From: Sphingomonas sp. Leaf9
GTDB taxonomy: Bacteria; Pseudomonadota; Alphaproteobacteria; Sphingomonadales; Sphingomonadaceae
Assembly (NCBI RefSeq): GCF_001421355.1
Contig: NZ_LMKC01000003.1
Location: 62,164-126,163 of the forward strand
Direction: 5' to 3'
DNA length: 64,000 nucleotides
The notes under the pieces: generated by a model
What the model was told of the DNA's origin: nothing
Database searches by the model: none
The model's input: the letters and a program-made list of their open reading frames with translations, nothing else
Program-made: the position numbers and the translations under genes
In this document: positions 7,720-16,958 of the stretch, in pieces
How positions within the stretch are numbered: position 1 is the stretch's first letter
Layout of the letters: every line of letters starts with the position of its first letter

Positions 7720-7806
7720 GGTAAGCTCCCTAAGCTATGGATAGGCGGCATTTCTTGCCGTTAATACCCAATCCGCGCTGGACATTAGTCGAAGGGGTGT
7801 CCGCCC

Positions 7807-8499
7807 TCAAGCCTCTTTCGCAGGAGGGTACAGCCCGTCCAGAAACGCCGGCAGGCCGGCGGCGAGCGCATCGTCGAACATCTCAGGGTCGACCGATTTC
7901 CCCAGCGCCGCTGCGCTGGTCACGGGAAATTCGGCGATCCCACACGGCACGATGCCCCCGAAATGTGACAAATCTGGGGCCAGATTGACCGAAAATCCGT
8001 GCAAGGTCGCCCAGCGGCGGACCCGGACGCCGATCGCGCCGATCTTTGCCTCCTGTCCGCCGTCCGCCGTCCAGATGCCGATCCGGTCGGGCACGGCATA
8101 GGCATGGATGTCGAAGGTCGCCAGCGCACCGATCACCCACGCCTCCACCGCATGGACGAAACGGCGGACGTCGCGCCCGCGCCGGGTGAGGTCTAGCATC
8201 AGATAACCGATGCGCTGCCCCGGCCCGTGATAGGTATAGCGCCCGCCGCGCCCGGCGGCATGCACCGGAAAGCGCGGGTCGAGCAGCTCGGCCGGGTCGG
8301 CGCTGGTGCCGGCGGTGTAGAGCGGCGGATGTTCAAGCAGCCAGATCAGCTCGTCCGCATGGCCATCGGCGATGGCGGTCGCGCGCGCCTCCATCGTGGC
8401 GAGCGCCGACGGATAGTCGATCTGTCCGGTTTCGGGGCGCCATTCGATCCGCTGGGCGATCGCGAAGGGCGGTATGCTGGGGTCAGGGGCCATTTTCAT
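7807..8499 (-). CDS. lipB: octanoyl-[acyl-carrier-protein]-protein N-octanoyltransferase
   Basis: LipB transfers octanoate from ACP to lipoyl domains, the first step of lipoic acid synthesis. Family motifs are present: [23 protein letters not shown] with the catalytic Lys, and GIVPCGI with the acyl-accepting Cys. The 230-residue length is usual. Monocistronic here; lipA is not in the window. The start at 8499 (MKMAPDPS) could move to the second Met. Confidence 0.95.
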   Translation of the reverse strand: MKMAPDPSIPPFAIAQRIEWRPETGQIDYPSALATMEARATAIADGHADELIWLLEHPPLYTAGTSADPAELLDPRFPVHAAGRGGRYTYHGPGQRIGYLMLDLTRRGRDVRRFVHAVEAWVIGALATFDIHAYAVPDRIGIWTADGGQEAKIGAIGVRVRRWATLHGFSVNLAPDLSHFGGIVPCGIAEFPVTSAAALGKSVDPEMFDDALAAGLPAFLDGLYPPAKEA

Positions 8500-8553
8500 T
8501 CGGGGTCAGGATGGGTACAGCGTCCATCGGATAAAAGGGGAGCAAGTGCAACG

Positions 8554-9390
8554 ATGGCAAAGATTGGGACGATTTGGGACCGCGCGGTGGATTTCGTCCG
8601 CGATCATCTGGGCGAGGCGATGCCGGTGCTGCTGGCGACGCAATTCGTAGTGCCGGCGATCAACGGCAGCCTGAGCGGCCTGCGCGCCGGCGCGGGCGGT
8701 GGTGTCACCGCGGCGCTGGGCATCCTGTCGGTCGCCGCTGCACTCGTGTCGCTCTGGGGCGCGCTCTACCTCATCGCCTTTGCCGCGCAGCCCAATGGAC
8801 AGGAGCAGCACCGCGTCGCGCTGTCGCTGGCCAAGACCCGCTTCCTGCCGATGATCGGCATCAGCATCGTGATGATCGTCGCTATGACGGTGCTGGCGGT
8901 CCCCGGCATCGTCCTGGCGGTCGCCAGCGGTTTCGATTTCACCTCGCTCATGCGCGGTGTCGCGCCGCAGCCGACCGAATTCGCCAAGCTGGGCGGGGCG
9001 GTGCTGTATTTCGTCGCGCTGGGGCTGTTCATCCTGTGGATTTCGGCGCGGCTGCTGCCGGTCAACGCCGTCGTCGCGCATGAACGCCGGGGCGTCGGCG
9101 CGCTGCGTCGCGCATTCGAGCTGACGCGCGGCATGACGATCAAGCTGATCGGCGTACTGCTCCTCTATGCCATCGTCGCAGGGATCGCGGTGTCGGCCGC
9201 GCAGTTCGCGATCGGCGGCGTCATCGGCCTGCTGACCAGCGGCACCGGCGCGCTGTTGCCCGCGATCATCGCCGGTGCGTTCGCGGTGGCGGCGGTCAGC
9301 ACGGTGCTGGCGCTGTATCAGAGCGCGTTCGTCGGCAAGCTGTACCGCGAAATCATCGGCCAGCAGGACGACGCGGCCGTCTTCGCATGA
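8554..9390 (+). CDS. polytopic membrane protein, first of a tandem pair
   Basis: A 278-residue integral membrane protein with about six hydrophobic segments, of unknown function; it resembles the membrane domain found in glycerophosphodiester-phosphodiesterase-type and DUF7847-like proteins. ATG 8554 has AAGGGGAG upstream; the frame is open further upstream but that part is antisense to lipB. Near the C-terminus RRAFELTRGMTIKLIG matches RAIELTRGRVIQLLS of the next protein, with which it overlaps by four bases (ATGA). Confidence 0.75.
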   Translation: MAKIGTIWDRAVDFVRDHLGEAMPVLLATQFVVPAINGSLSGLRAGAGGGVTAALGILSVAAALVSLWGALYLIAFAAQPNGQEQHRVALSLAKTRFLPMIGISIVMIVAMTVLAVPGIVLAVASGFDFTSLMRGVAPQPTEFAKLGGAVLYFVALGLFILWISARLLPVNAVVAHERRGVGALRRAFELTRGMTIKLIGVLLLYAIVAGIAVSAAQFAIGGVIGLLTSGTGALLPAIIAGAFAVAAVSTVLALYQSAFVGKLYREIIGQQDDAAVFA

Positions 9391-10121
9391 GGCTGAATAT
9401 CGCTGCGGCCTGCCAGGAAGCATCGCATATCTGGAAGCGCGACCGCGACGTGATCGCTGCGGTCGCCGGCGTATTCTTCTTCCTGCCCAATCTGGCGCTG
9501 GGGCTGTTCATGCAGGTAAGCCCGATCCCGGTCGGGGGCGGCGGGCAGGACGATCAGGCGCTGGTGGCATCGATGCAGTCGTTCCTGGTGGACAATGCGC
9601 CGCTGCTGCTGTTCCAGATGCTGGCCGAACTGGTCGGGGTCGCGGTGCTGCTCGCGCTATTGCTCGACCCCGCACGACCCACGGTCGGGGAAGCACTGCG
9701 GATCGTCGCACGGCGGCTGCCGGTGCTGGTCGCCGCGACGATGCTCATCAATATCGCGCTGGTCGGGGGGATCGCGCTGTTCATCGTGCCGGGCCTGTAT
9801 GTCATCGGCCGCGCGGCCCTGGTCCTGCCGGTATTGGTCGGTGAACCAGAGCGGCGTTTCGGCGACGCGATCGGCCGTGCGATCGAACTGACGCGGGGAC
9901 GGGTGATCCAGTTACTGTCGCTCTGGGCGCTGATCTTCGTCGGTGCCTATTTCGTGCAGACGCTGTTGCAGAGCCTCGCGCGGGTTGCGTCGGCGGGTGG
10001 CACCAATCCGTTCACCGCCGGGATCATCGCGGTCGCGACGTCGGCGGTGTCGATGGCGACCCTCATCGCCTACACGCTCACCCGCGCAGTCATCTACCGC
10101 CGGCTCGCCAGCAACGGATAA
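9387..10121 (+). CDS. polytopic membrane protein, second of a tandem pair
   Basis: A 244-residue integral membrane protein with about six hydrophobic segments. It shares the A-F/I-ELTRG segment and overall plan with the preceding protein, so the two are probably diverged duplicates acting together. Its start overlaps the first gene (ATGA). Its 3' end overlaps the convergent acetyltransferase gene by 28 bases. Function unknown. Confidence 0.75.
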   Translation: MRLNIAAACQEASHIWKRDRDVIAAVAGVFFFLPNLALGLFMQVSPIPVGGGGQDDQALVASMQSFLVDNAPLLLFQMLAELVGVAVLLALLLDPARPTVGEALRIVARRLPVLVAATMLINIALVGGIALFIVPGLYVIGRAALVLPVLVGEPERRFGDAIGRAIELTRGRVIQLLSLWALIFVGAYFVQTLLQSLARVASAGGTNPFTAGIIAVATSAVSMATLIAYTLTRAVIYRRLASNG

Positions 10122-10687
10122 TGGCTCCCGCAGTCGTCGGGCAGCACCCCGGCGACGCGCGGATCGGCAAAGGTTTCGATCGTGCGCTGATACGGCACGA
10201 AGCCCGACCGGCGATAAAAGGTGAGCGCCCCGGGATGGTCGAGCGTGCAGGTATGCACCCATACCCGCTGCACGTCCTTGCCCCACGCCATCGCCAGCGC
10301 ATTCGCCATCAACCAGCGGCCATGGCCCTTGCCGGCCAGTTCGGGGATCAGCCCGACATAGGACAGCTCGCATTCGCCCGCATGGCGGAAATCGAGTTCG
10401 AGCATCCCGACCTCGATCCCTGCACGGTCGACCACGGCCCAGATGCGCACGGCATCGTCGTGGACGATCGCGGTCAGTCGGTCGTCGGCCATCACCAGCC
10501 GCGAAAACCACAGCCACGGCCCGCCGACCCGCCGGAACAGCGCGCGATATCGTTCGATCGCCGGTCGTTCCCATCGCACCAAGCGCAGTGGTGAGGCGGG
10601 CAGAGGGGCCGGGCGCGGGCGCTCCAGCATCTCCAGCGAGGTGACGATCGTCGCCACCTCGCCCGGCTTGACCGGGATCAGCCCCAT
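10094..10687 (-). CDS. GNAT family N-acetyltransferase
   Basis: A 197-residue acyl-CoA-dependent N-acetyltransferase of unknown substrate. The acetyl-CoA loop is visible in GLIPELAGKGHGRWLM, followed by HTCTLDHPGALTFYRRSGF, the usual C-terminal GNAT signature. The start at 10687 (MGLIPVKPGE) lies four bases from the stop of hemF, so it is the downstream gene of a hemF transcript. Confidence 0.85.
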   Translation of the reverse strand: MGLIPVKPGEVATIVTSLEMLERPRPAPLPASPLRLVRWERPAIERYRALFRRVGGPWLWFSRLVMADDRLTAIVHDDAVRIWAVVDRAGIEVGMLELDFRHAGECELSYVGLIPELAGKGHGRWLMANALAMAWGKDVQRVWVHTCTLDHPGALTFYRRSGFVPYQRTIETFADPRVAGVLPDDCGSHYPLLASRR

Positions 10688-10691
10688 GGCG

Positions 10692-11534
10692 TCAACTCCA
10701 CGTCGCCAGCGGCGGCAGGCTCATCAGGATCGCATCGATATTGCCGCCGGTCTTCAGCCCGAACAGCGTGCCGCGATCATAGACGAGGTTGAATTCGGCA
10801 TAGCGCCCGCGCCATTCCAGCTGCCGGGCCTTGTCGGCATCGTCGAACGGCATGTCCATGCGCCGCCGCACCAGCTGCGGATAGATCGACAGGAACGCAT
10901 CCCCCACATCGCGGGTGAAGGCGAAATTGGCGTCCCAGTCGCTGCCGAGATGATCGTAGAAGATGCCGCCGACGCCGCGATGCACCCCGCGGTGCGGAAT
11001 GTAGAAATAATCGTCGGCCCATTGCCTGAACCTCGGATAATGCGCCGGGTCGTGCGCGTCGCATGCCGCCTGCATCGCCGCGTGGAAATCGGCGGTGTCC
11101 TCCGCATACGGAATGGGCGGATTGAGGTCCGCGCCGCCGCCGAACCAGCGCTTCGTCGTGACCAGGAAGCGGGTGTTCATGTGCACCGCGGGCACATGTG
11201 GGTTGGCCATGTGCGCGACTAGGCTGATCCCCGTGGCGAAGAAGCGCGGGTCGTCGGCCGCGCCGTGGATCGACTTGGCGAACTCGCCCTCGAAGGTGCC
11301 GCCGACCGTCGACACGTTCACGCCGACCTTTTCGAACACGCGACCCTTCATCACCCCGCGCACCCCGCCACCGCCCGGCGCGCCCGACGGATCGATCCGG
11401 TCCCACGGGGTATAGGTGAAGCTGGCGTCCGACCCGGCGTCGCGCTCGATCGCCTCGAACGACGCGCAGATGCGGTCGCGCAGCGATTGAAACCAGGTGC
11501 GGGCGGATTGTTGCTGGGGGTCGAGCGGTTGCAT
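10692..11534 (-). CDS. hemF: oxygen-dependent coproporphyrinogen III oxidase
   Basis: HemF converts coproporphyrinogen III to protoporphyrinogen IX aerobically in haem synthesis. It is 280 residues and carries conserved stretches FTYTPWDRIDPSGAPGGGGVRGVMKGRVFEKVGVN, HMNTRFL, RWFGGGADLNP and YAEFNLVYDRGTLFGLKTGG. ATG 11534 (MQPLDPQQQ) gives the family length; the open frame continues 42 codons upstream without a plausible start. Confidence 0.97.
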   Translation of the reverse strand: MQPLDPQQQSARTWFQSLRDRICASFEAIERDAGSDASFTYTPWDRIDPSGAPGGGGVRGVMKGRVFEKVGVNVSTVGGTFEGEFAKSIHGAADDPRFFATGISLVAHMANPHVPAVHMNTRFLVTTKRWFGGGADLNPPIPYAEDTADFHAAMQAACDAHDPAHYPRFRQWADDYFYIPHRGVHRGVGGIFYDHLGSDWDANFAFTRDVGDAFLSIYPQLVRRRMDMPFDDADKARQLEWRGRYAEFNLVYDRGTLFGLKTGGNIDAILMSLPPLATWS

Positions 11535-11590
11535 GGCACGCGACTTAAGCCGGATTGCCGATTGCCGCAAAGCCCTCTGGCACGACTGCC

Positions 11591-11605
11591 TAGAAACCGG
11601 TGTCA
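11591..11605. promoter_or_regulatory. LacI-type operator candidate 1 upstream of kduI
   Basis: On the minus strand the sequence reads TGACACCGGTTTCTA, built on an ACCGGT core and matching the site at 11689-11703 in 11 of 15 positions. LacI/GalR-family regulators of sugar catabolism often use such CG-centred palindromes. Confidence 0.35.
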
Positions 11606-11688
11606 ATAAACCATCTCGACGCCATGGGCGAACCGCTTTACGAAGGGTTTGGCGCACCAAGGATCACCGGCACGGCGGAAAATATCGC

Positions 11689-11703
11689 TGATACCGGTTA
11701 CCA
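11689..11703. promoter_or_regulatory. LacI-type operator candidate 2 upstream of kduI
   Basis: TGATACCGGTTACCA is an imperfect palindrome around ACCGGT and ends ten bases before the kduI start, where a bound repressor would block transcription or initiation. No regulator gene is in the window. Confidence 0.45.
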
Positions 11704-11712
11704 TCGGAGAGA

Positions 11713-12555
11713 ATGATGTACGACCGCACCTATTACGCGACCCACCCGGACATGATGGAATGCGTGTCGAACGAGGAGCTGCGCGACCGCTATCTGATCG
11801 ACGGGCTGTTCCGCGAGGGCGAGTGCGTGCTGAACTACACCCATGCCGACCGGTTCGTGATCGGCGGTGTGGCGGTGGGTGCTGCCCCGGTAAAGCTGCC
11901 GACGCAGACCGAGCCGAAGTCGGCGGAGGGGCATCCCTTCCTCGAACGCCGCGAGATGGCGGTGGTCAATGTCGGGTCGGCCGAGGGCACGGTGACCGTC
12001 GATGGCGAGGTGTTCACGCTTGGCAACAAGGACTGCGTGTACGTCACGATGGGCGCGCAGGACGTGGAATTCGCTGGCAACGGCGCGCGTTTCTACCTGG
12101 CTTCGTGCCCGGCGCATAAGGGCTTCCAGACCCGCAAGCTCGGCATTGCCGACGCCAACGCGCTGGAACGCGGCAGCCTCGAGGAATCGAACGAGCGGAC
12201 GATCTTTCAGCTGGTGATCCCCGGCGTGTGCGACAGCGCGCAGCTGGTCATGGGCCTGACGGTGTTGAAGCCCGGCAGCGTGTGGAACACCATGCCGCCG
12301 CACATCCACGAACGCCGCAGCGAAATCTATTTCTACTTCGAACTGCCGACCGACAATGACAAGGTGTTCCATTACATGGGTGAGGGCGAAGCGATGCGCC
12401 ACATCGTCATGGGCAACGAGGAAGCGGTGATTTCCCCGCCCTGGTCGGTGCACATGGGGTCGGGCACGCGGTCCTATGCCTTCATCTGGGCGATGGCGGG
12501 CGAGAATCAGGACTATACCGATATGCAGGTCCTCGACATCTGCCAGTTGGCGTGA
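11713..12555 (+). CDS. kduI: 5-dehydro-4-deoxy-D-glucuronate isomerase
   Basis: KduI isomerises 5-keto-4-deoxyuronate, the open form of unsaturated uronates released by pectin or alginate-type lyases, to 2,5-diketo-3-deoxygluconate. The 280-residue cupin has the conserved metal-site block [20 protein letters not shown] and [23 protein letters not shown]. Two tandem ATGs (11713, 11716) follow GGAGA; the second is better spaced. First gene of kduI-kduD-kdgK, with two LacI-type operator candidates upstream. Confidence 0.95.
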   Translation: MMYDRTYYATHPDMMECVSNEELRDRYLIDGLFREGECVLNYTHADRFVIGGVAVGAAPVKLPTQTEPKSAEGHPFLERREMAVVNVGSAEGTVTVDGEVFTLGNKDCVYVTMGAQDVEFAGNGARFYLASCPAHKGFQTRKLGIADANALERGSLEESNERTIFQLVIPGVCDSAQLVMGLTVLKPGSVWNTMPPHIHERRSEIYFYFELPTDNDKVFHYMGEGEAMRHIVMGNEEAVISPPWSVHMGSGTRSYAFIWAMAGENQDYTDMQVLDICQLA

Positions 12556-12560
12556 GCGCC

Positions 12561-13316
12561 ATGGCCAACCCCTTCGATCTGTCCGGCCGGGTCGCCGCCG
12601 TCACCGGCGCCAATACCGGTATCGGGCAGGCGATCGCGGTCGCGCTGGCCGCGGCGGGGGCCGATGTCGCGCTGATCGGGCGGACACCGGCGACCGACAC
12701 CGCCGAACAGGTGCGCGCGCTTGGCCGGCGGGCGGCGATCGTGTCGGCCGACTTGTCGACCATCGCGCCCGTCGAGCGGGTCGTCGCCGAGACGCTGGCG
12801 GCTCTCGGGCGGCTAGACATCCTCGTCAACAATGCCGGGATCATCCGCCGCGCCGATGCGGTGGATTTTACCGAGGAGGACTGGGACGCGGTGGTCGACA
12901 CCAACCTGAAGTCGGTGTTCTTCCTCTCGCAAGCCGCCGGGCGGCACATGATCGCTGAAGGGCACGGGCGGATCATCAACATCGCCTCGATGCTGACCTT
13001 CCAGGGCGGGGTGCGCGTGCCGAGCTATACTGCGTCCAAATCGGGGATCGGTGGCCTTACCAAGCTGCTGGCGAACGAATGGGCGAAGCACGGCGTGACC
13101 GTCAACGCGATCGCACCGGGCTATGTCGCCACCAACAACACCGCCGCGCTGCAGGCCGATCCGGTGCGCAATACCGCGATTCTGGACCGCATTCCGGCGG
13201 GGCGCTGGGGTGATCCGGGCGATCTGGGCGGGGCGGCGGTGTTCCTCGCCTCCGATGCCGCCGCCTATGTCCAGGGCCACATCCTGGCCGTCGATGGCGG
13301 GTGGTTGGCGCGATGA
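12561..13316 (+). CDS. kduD: 2-dehydro-3-deoxy-D-gluconate 5-dehydrogenase (SDR)
   Basis: KduD reduces 2,5-diketo-3-deoxygluconate to 2-keto-3-deoxygluconate with NAD(P)H. The Rossmann motif VTGANTGIGQ, the NNAG motif (LVNNAGIIRR), the catalytic Ser/Tyr/Lys (NIASM and YTASKSG) and the end YVQGHILAVDGGWLAR match E. coli KduD closely. A GTG at 12552 overlapping the kduI stop is the alternative start; ATG 12561 fits the family N-terminus. The stop overlaps the kdgK start. Confidence 0.95.
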   Translation: MANPFDLSGRVAAVTGANTGIGQAIAVALAAAGADVALIGRTPATDTAEQVRALGRRAAIVSADLSTIAPVERVVAETLAALGRLDILVNNAGIIRRADAVDFTEEDWDAVVDTNLKSVFFLSQAAGRHMIAEGHGRIINIASMLTFQGGVRVPSYTASKSGIGGLTKLLANEWAKHGVTVNAIAPGYVATNNTAALQADPVRNTAILDRIPAGRWGDPGDLGGAAVFLASDAAAYVQGHILAVDGGWLAR

Positions 13317-14314
13317 TCCTGTGCTTCGGCGAAGTGCTGCTGCGGCTGACCGCACCGGGCCGCGAACTGCTGATGCAGACCGGGCGGTTCGACGTCCATG
13401 TCGGCGGCGCGGAGGCGAATGTCGCGGTCGGCCTCGCCAATCTTGGCCATGCGACCGCGATGGCGAGCGCCGTGCCCGACAACCCGCTCGGGCGCGGCGC
13501 GGTCGGTGCGCTACGGGCGCAGGGCGTCGACTGTTCGCGGGTCGCGGTGCGCGACGGGCGGATGGGCCTTTATTTCCTCAGCCCCGGCGCCGGGCTGCGC
13601 GCATCCGACATCGTGTACGACCGCGCCGGATCGAGCTTCGCGACGGCACCCAGCGATGCCTGGGACTGGGACGCGCTGCTCGCGGGCTGCACACGCCTGC
13701 ACCTGTCCGGCATCACCCCGGCGCTGGGCGAGGAAACCGCAAGCGCCGCGATCGCCGCCGCCGAAGCGGCGCGGGCGCGCGGGCTGACCGTCTCGTTCGA
13801 CGGCAATTACCGGGCCCGGCTGTGGGACGCATGGGACAGCGACCCGCGCGGCGTGCTGACCCGGCTGGTCGGGATGGCCGACCTGTTGTTCGGCAACCAC
13901 CGCGACGTGTCGCTGCTGCTCGGCCGGGCGTTTTCGGGCGATGGCGAGGATCGTCGACGCGAGGCGGCGGAGGCAGCCTTTGCGGCGTTTCCGAACCTGA
14001 AACATATCGCCTCGACCGCCCGCCATGTCGACGATGCCGACCGCCACCGCCTGTCGGCGCGGATCGATACGCCCGCGGGCGCGGTGCAGACGCAGGAGGT
14101 GGCGATATCCGGCATCGTCGACCGGATCGGCGGCGGCGATGCCTTTGCCAGCGGCGTGCTGCACGCGCTGATGTCGGGGCGGGACGACGCGACGGCGGCG
14201 CAGTGGGGGCTGGCGGTCGCCGCGCTCAAACATTCGCTGCCCGGCGATTTCAGCCTGTTTCGTCAATCGGATATCGATGCATTCCTGTCCGGCGGGCTGG
14301 ACGTTCGCCGCTGA
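13313..14314 (+). CDS. kdgK: 2-dehydro-3-deoxygluconokinase (PfkB family)
   Basis: KdgK phosphorylates 2-keto-3-deoxygluconate to KDPG, which enters the Entner-Doudoroff pathway. Ribokinase-fold signatures are GGAEANVAVGLANLG near residue 35 and DRIGGGDAFASG near 275, the latter with the catalytic Asp. ATG 13313 overlaps the kduD stop (ATGA). It completes the three-step uronate route; the KDPG aldolase, transporter and lyases are not in the window. Confidence 0.93.
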   Translation: MILCFGEVLLRLTAPGRELLMQTGRFDVHVGGAEANVAVGLANLGHATAMASAVPDNPLGRGAVGALRAQGVDCSRVAVRDGRMGLYFLSPGAGLRASDIVYDRAGSSFATAPSDAWDWDALLAGCTRLHLSGITPALGEETASAAIAAAEAARARGLTVSFDGNYRARLWDAWDSDPRGVLTRLVGMADLLFGNHRDVSLLLGRAFSGDGEDRRREAAEAAFAAFPNLKHIASTARHVDDADRHRLSARIDTPAGAVQTQEVAISGIVDRIGGGDAFASGVLHALMSGRDDATAAQWGLAVAALKHSLPGDFSLFRQSDIDAFLSGGLDVRR

Positions 14315-14334
14315 TCCTAGCATAGCGGGGCGGG

Positions 14335-14359
14335 GGAACGGCCGCGGGGGCGCCACGTT
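14335..14359 (+). promoter_or_regulatory. exact sigma EcfG (general stress) promoter of the LOV kinase
   Basis: GGAAC (14335-14339), 16 bases, then CGTT (14356-14359) match the EcfG consensus exactly. The predicted start of transcription is at about 14366, so an ATG at 14370 would be nearly leaderless and a GTG at 14382 with GAGG before it becomes a credible start. Confidence 0.55.
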
Positions 14360-14369
14360 TCCGTGATCG

Positions 14370-16958
14370 ATGCGAGGCGACGTGGAACAGGGCGGCGACA
14401 CGGGCGGACAGGCGGCAAGCGACGACCGCCGGATCGCGCTGGAGATCGCCGGCACCGATGGCGGGACTGACCCGTTCGTCGCCGCCGTGCGTGCGACCCG
14501 CATGCCGATGATCATCACCGACCCGCGCCTGCCCGACAATCCGGTGGTGTTCGTCAACGATGCCTTTTGCCGCCTGACCGGCTATGCCCGCGATGCGATC
14601 ATCGGGCGCAACTGCCGGTTCCTGCAGGGCGAGGATACCGACCCCGCGACCATCGCGCAGATTCGCGCGGCGGTGGCAGCGGTGGAATCGGTCGAGGTCG
14701 ATATCCGGAACTATCGCGCCGACGGCACGGCGTTCTGGAACCGGCTGTTGCTGGCGCCGGTCCATGATGCGGATGGCAGGCTCGCCTATTTCTTCGCCAG
14801 CCAGCTCGACGTCACGCAGGAGCGCGCGCGGCTGGAGGGCCTGGAATCGACCAACGCCGCCCTGCTCGCCGAACTGGCCGGGCGCTTCCGCGAACAGGAG
14901 GAGCGCGAGCGCGAGATGCTGTTCGCGCTGGAGGCGGGGCGCTTCGGCACCTGGTCGTTCGATCGCGCGACGCGGGCACTCACCCTGTCGGCGATCTGCC
15001 GGACCAATTTCGGTTTCGATGCCGACTATCCGCCGTCGACTGCGGAAATCTCGGCGATCCTCCACCCCGACGACCGGGTGGCGGCCGTGACGGCGATCGA
15101 AGCCAGCTTCGCCGGGCAACCGCTGGAGATTGAGGTTCGCATCCGCCCCGCCGATGGCGAAATCCGCTGGATCGCCAGCCGGGGACAGCCGACGCTGAAC
15201 GCCGAGGGGCAGGTTGTCCGCCTGACCGGCGTGTCGATCGACGTCACCGTGTACAAGCGGCTGGAGCGGATGCGCGCGGCGATGGCCGAGCTGAACGACG
15301 CGCTGCGCCTGCTCGACGATCCGGTCGACATGGGCGTGGAGGCGGCGCGGATCATCGGTGAGGCGCTGAGCGTCGACCGGGTGGGATACGGCGTGGTCGA
15401 TCGCGCGACCGAAACCATCACCATCGAACGCGACTGGAACGCGCCCGGCGTGACCACCATCGCCGGGGTGCTGAACTTCCGCGACTATGGCAGCTATATC
15501 GACGACCTGAAGCGCGGCGAGACGGCGATCGTCGAGGATGCGCGCACCGACCCGCGCACCGCCGACACCGCCGCGCAGCTGGAATCGATCAACGCCCGCG
15601 CGTTCATCAACATGCCGCTGACCGAACTGGGTGGCCTTGCGGCGCTGATCTACACCAACCACGGCGAACCCCGTGTGTGGCGCGACGACGAGATCGCGTT
15701 CGTCCGCGAAGTCGCCGAACGCACCCGCGCCGCAACCGAACGCCGCCGGGCCGAGCGCGAGCTGGCGGCGCTGGCCGAATCGCTGGAGGAACAGGTCGTC
15801 GACCGGACCAAGGCGCTGGTGACGGCACAGGACGCGTTGCGCCAGAGCCAGAAGATGGAGGCGATCGGGCAGTTGACCGGCGGGGTCGCCCACGACTTCA
15901 ACAACCTGTTGACCATTGTGCGCTCGTCGGTCGACCTGCTGCGCCAACCAACGCTCAGCGACGACCGGCGCGAGCGGTATCTGGCGGCGATCAGCGATAC
16001 GGTTGATCGCGCGGCGAAGCTGACCGGGCAGTTGCTGGCCTTTGCCCGCCGATCCGCGTTGCAGCCGGAGGTGTTCGACGTCAACGAAGCGGTCGCGGCG
16101 CTGGGCGATATCGTTCGCACGCTGGCGGGCTCGCGGATCGAGGTGACGATCCGCCCCTGCGACACGCCCGTATTCGTCGATGCCGATCCGAACCAGTTCG
16201 ATACCGCCATCGTCAACTTCGCCGCCAATGCCCGCGACGCGATGCAGGGGGAAGGGTGCCTGACGCTGTCGGTCGACCGGGTGGACGGCATCCCCGCCGG
16301 GGCCGGTGCCGCGCTACAGCCGGGGCCGTTCGTGGTCATCACCGTCGGCGATACCGGCAGCGGGATCGACGACGAAACGCTGATCCGCATCTTCGAACCG
16401 TTCTTCACGACCAAGGAACTGGGCAAGGGGACCGGGTTGGGGCTGAGCCAGGTGTTCGGCTTCGCCAAACAGTCGGGCGGGGAAGTGCGCGCGCGCAGCG
16501 TTCCCGGCAACACCGAATTCGCGCTGTATCTGCCGCAGGTCACCACCCCCGACCAGCGACCGGCATCGTTGCGAGAGGTCCCCGCATCACCGGCGGGCGA
16601 GGGGCTGCGCGTATTGGTGGTCGAGGATAATGTCGCGGTCGGCACCACCACGGCACAGGCATTGGAGGCGCAGGGGTTCGTGCCGATCCATGTCGTCGAC
16701 GGACAGGCCGCACTGGCGCTGCTCGCCGAACGATCCGACGGCTTCGATATCGTATTTTCCGACGTGATGATGCCGGGGATCGATGGCGTCGAACTGGCGG
16801 CACGGGTCCGCGCGCGCTACCCGGCGCTGCCGGTATTGCTGACCAGCGGCTATAGCGACGTGATCGTCCGGCACGGCACCATGGGGTTCGAATTGCTGCA
16901 CAAGCCCTATACCATCGGGCAGCTGATCGTCGCGTTGCGCCGGGTCGCCGGGCGTTGA
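14370..16958 (+). CDS. LOV-PAS-GAF hybrid histidine kinase, probable blue-light sensor
   Basis: Domains in order (862 residues): a LOV domain about 35-155 with the flavin-adduct motif GRNCRFLQG (photoactive Cys82), a second PAS about 185-295, a GAF domain about 305-455, a coiled linker, HisKA with GGVAHDFNNLL (His508), HATPase_c with N621-type N box, GDTGSGID and GKGTGLGL, and a C-terminal receiver with Asp798 in FSDVMMPG and Lys845. Blue light should form the Cys-FMN adduct and alter autophosphorylation and transfer to the receiver. GTG 14382 is an alternative start. The stop overlaps the next gene's TTG. An exact EcfG promoter precedes it. Confidence 0.9.
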   Translation: MRGDVEQGGDTGGQAASDDRRIALEIAGTDGGTDPFVAAVRATRMPMIITDPRLPDNPVVFVNDAFCRLTGYARDAIIGRNCRFLQGEDTDPATIAQIRAAVAAVESVEVDIRNYRADGTAFWNRLLLAPVHDADGRLAYFFASQLDVTQERARLEGLESTNAALLAELAGRFREQEEREREMLFALEAGRFGTWSFDRATRALTLSAICRTNFGFDADYPPSTAEISAILHPDDRVAAVTAIEASFAGQPLEIEVRIRPADGEIRWIASRGQPTLNAEGQVVRLTGVSIDVTVYKRLERMRAAMAELNDALRLLDDPVDMGVEAARIIGEALSVDRVGYGVVDRATETITIERDWNAPGVTTIAGVLNFRDYGSYIDDLKRGETAIVEDARTDPRTADTAAQLESINARAFINMPLTELGGLAALIYTNHGEPRVWRDDEIAFVREVAERTRAATERRRAERELAALAESLEEQVVDRTKALVTAQDALRQSQKMEAIGQLTGGVAHDFNNLLTIVRSSVDLLRQPTLSDDRRERYLAAISDTVDRAAKLTGQLLAFARRSALQPEVFDVNEAVAALGDIVRTLAGSRIEVTIRPCDTPVFVDADPNQFDTAIVNFAANARDAMQGEGCLTLSVDRVDGIPAGAGAALQPGPFVVITVGDTGSGIDDETLIRIFEPFFTTKELGKGTGLGLSQVFGFAKQSGGEVRARSVPGNTEFALYLPQVTTPDQRPASLREVPASPAGEGLRVLVVEDNVAVGTTTAQALEAQGFVPIHVVDGQAALALLAERSDGFDIVFSDVMMPGIDGVELAARVRARYPALPVLLTSGYSDVIVRHGTMGFELLHKPYTIGQLIVALRRVAGR

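Noticed and set aside
14250..15947. A 565-codon minus-strand frame opposite the LOV kinase
   Set aside because: Shadow of a gene with intact LOV, PAS and GAF domains; low-complexity translation.
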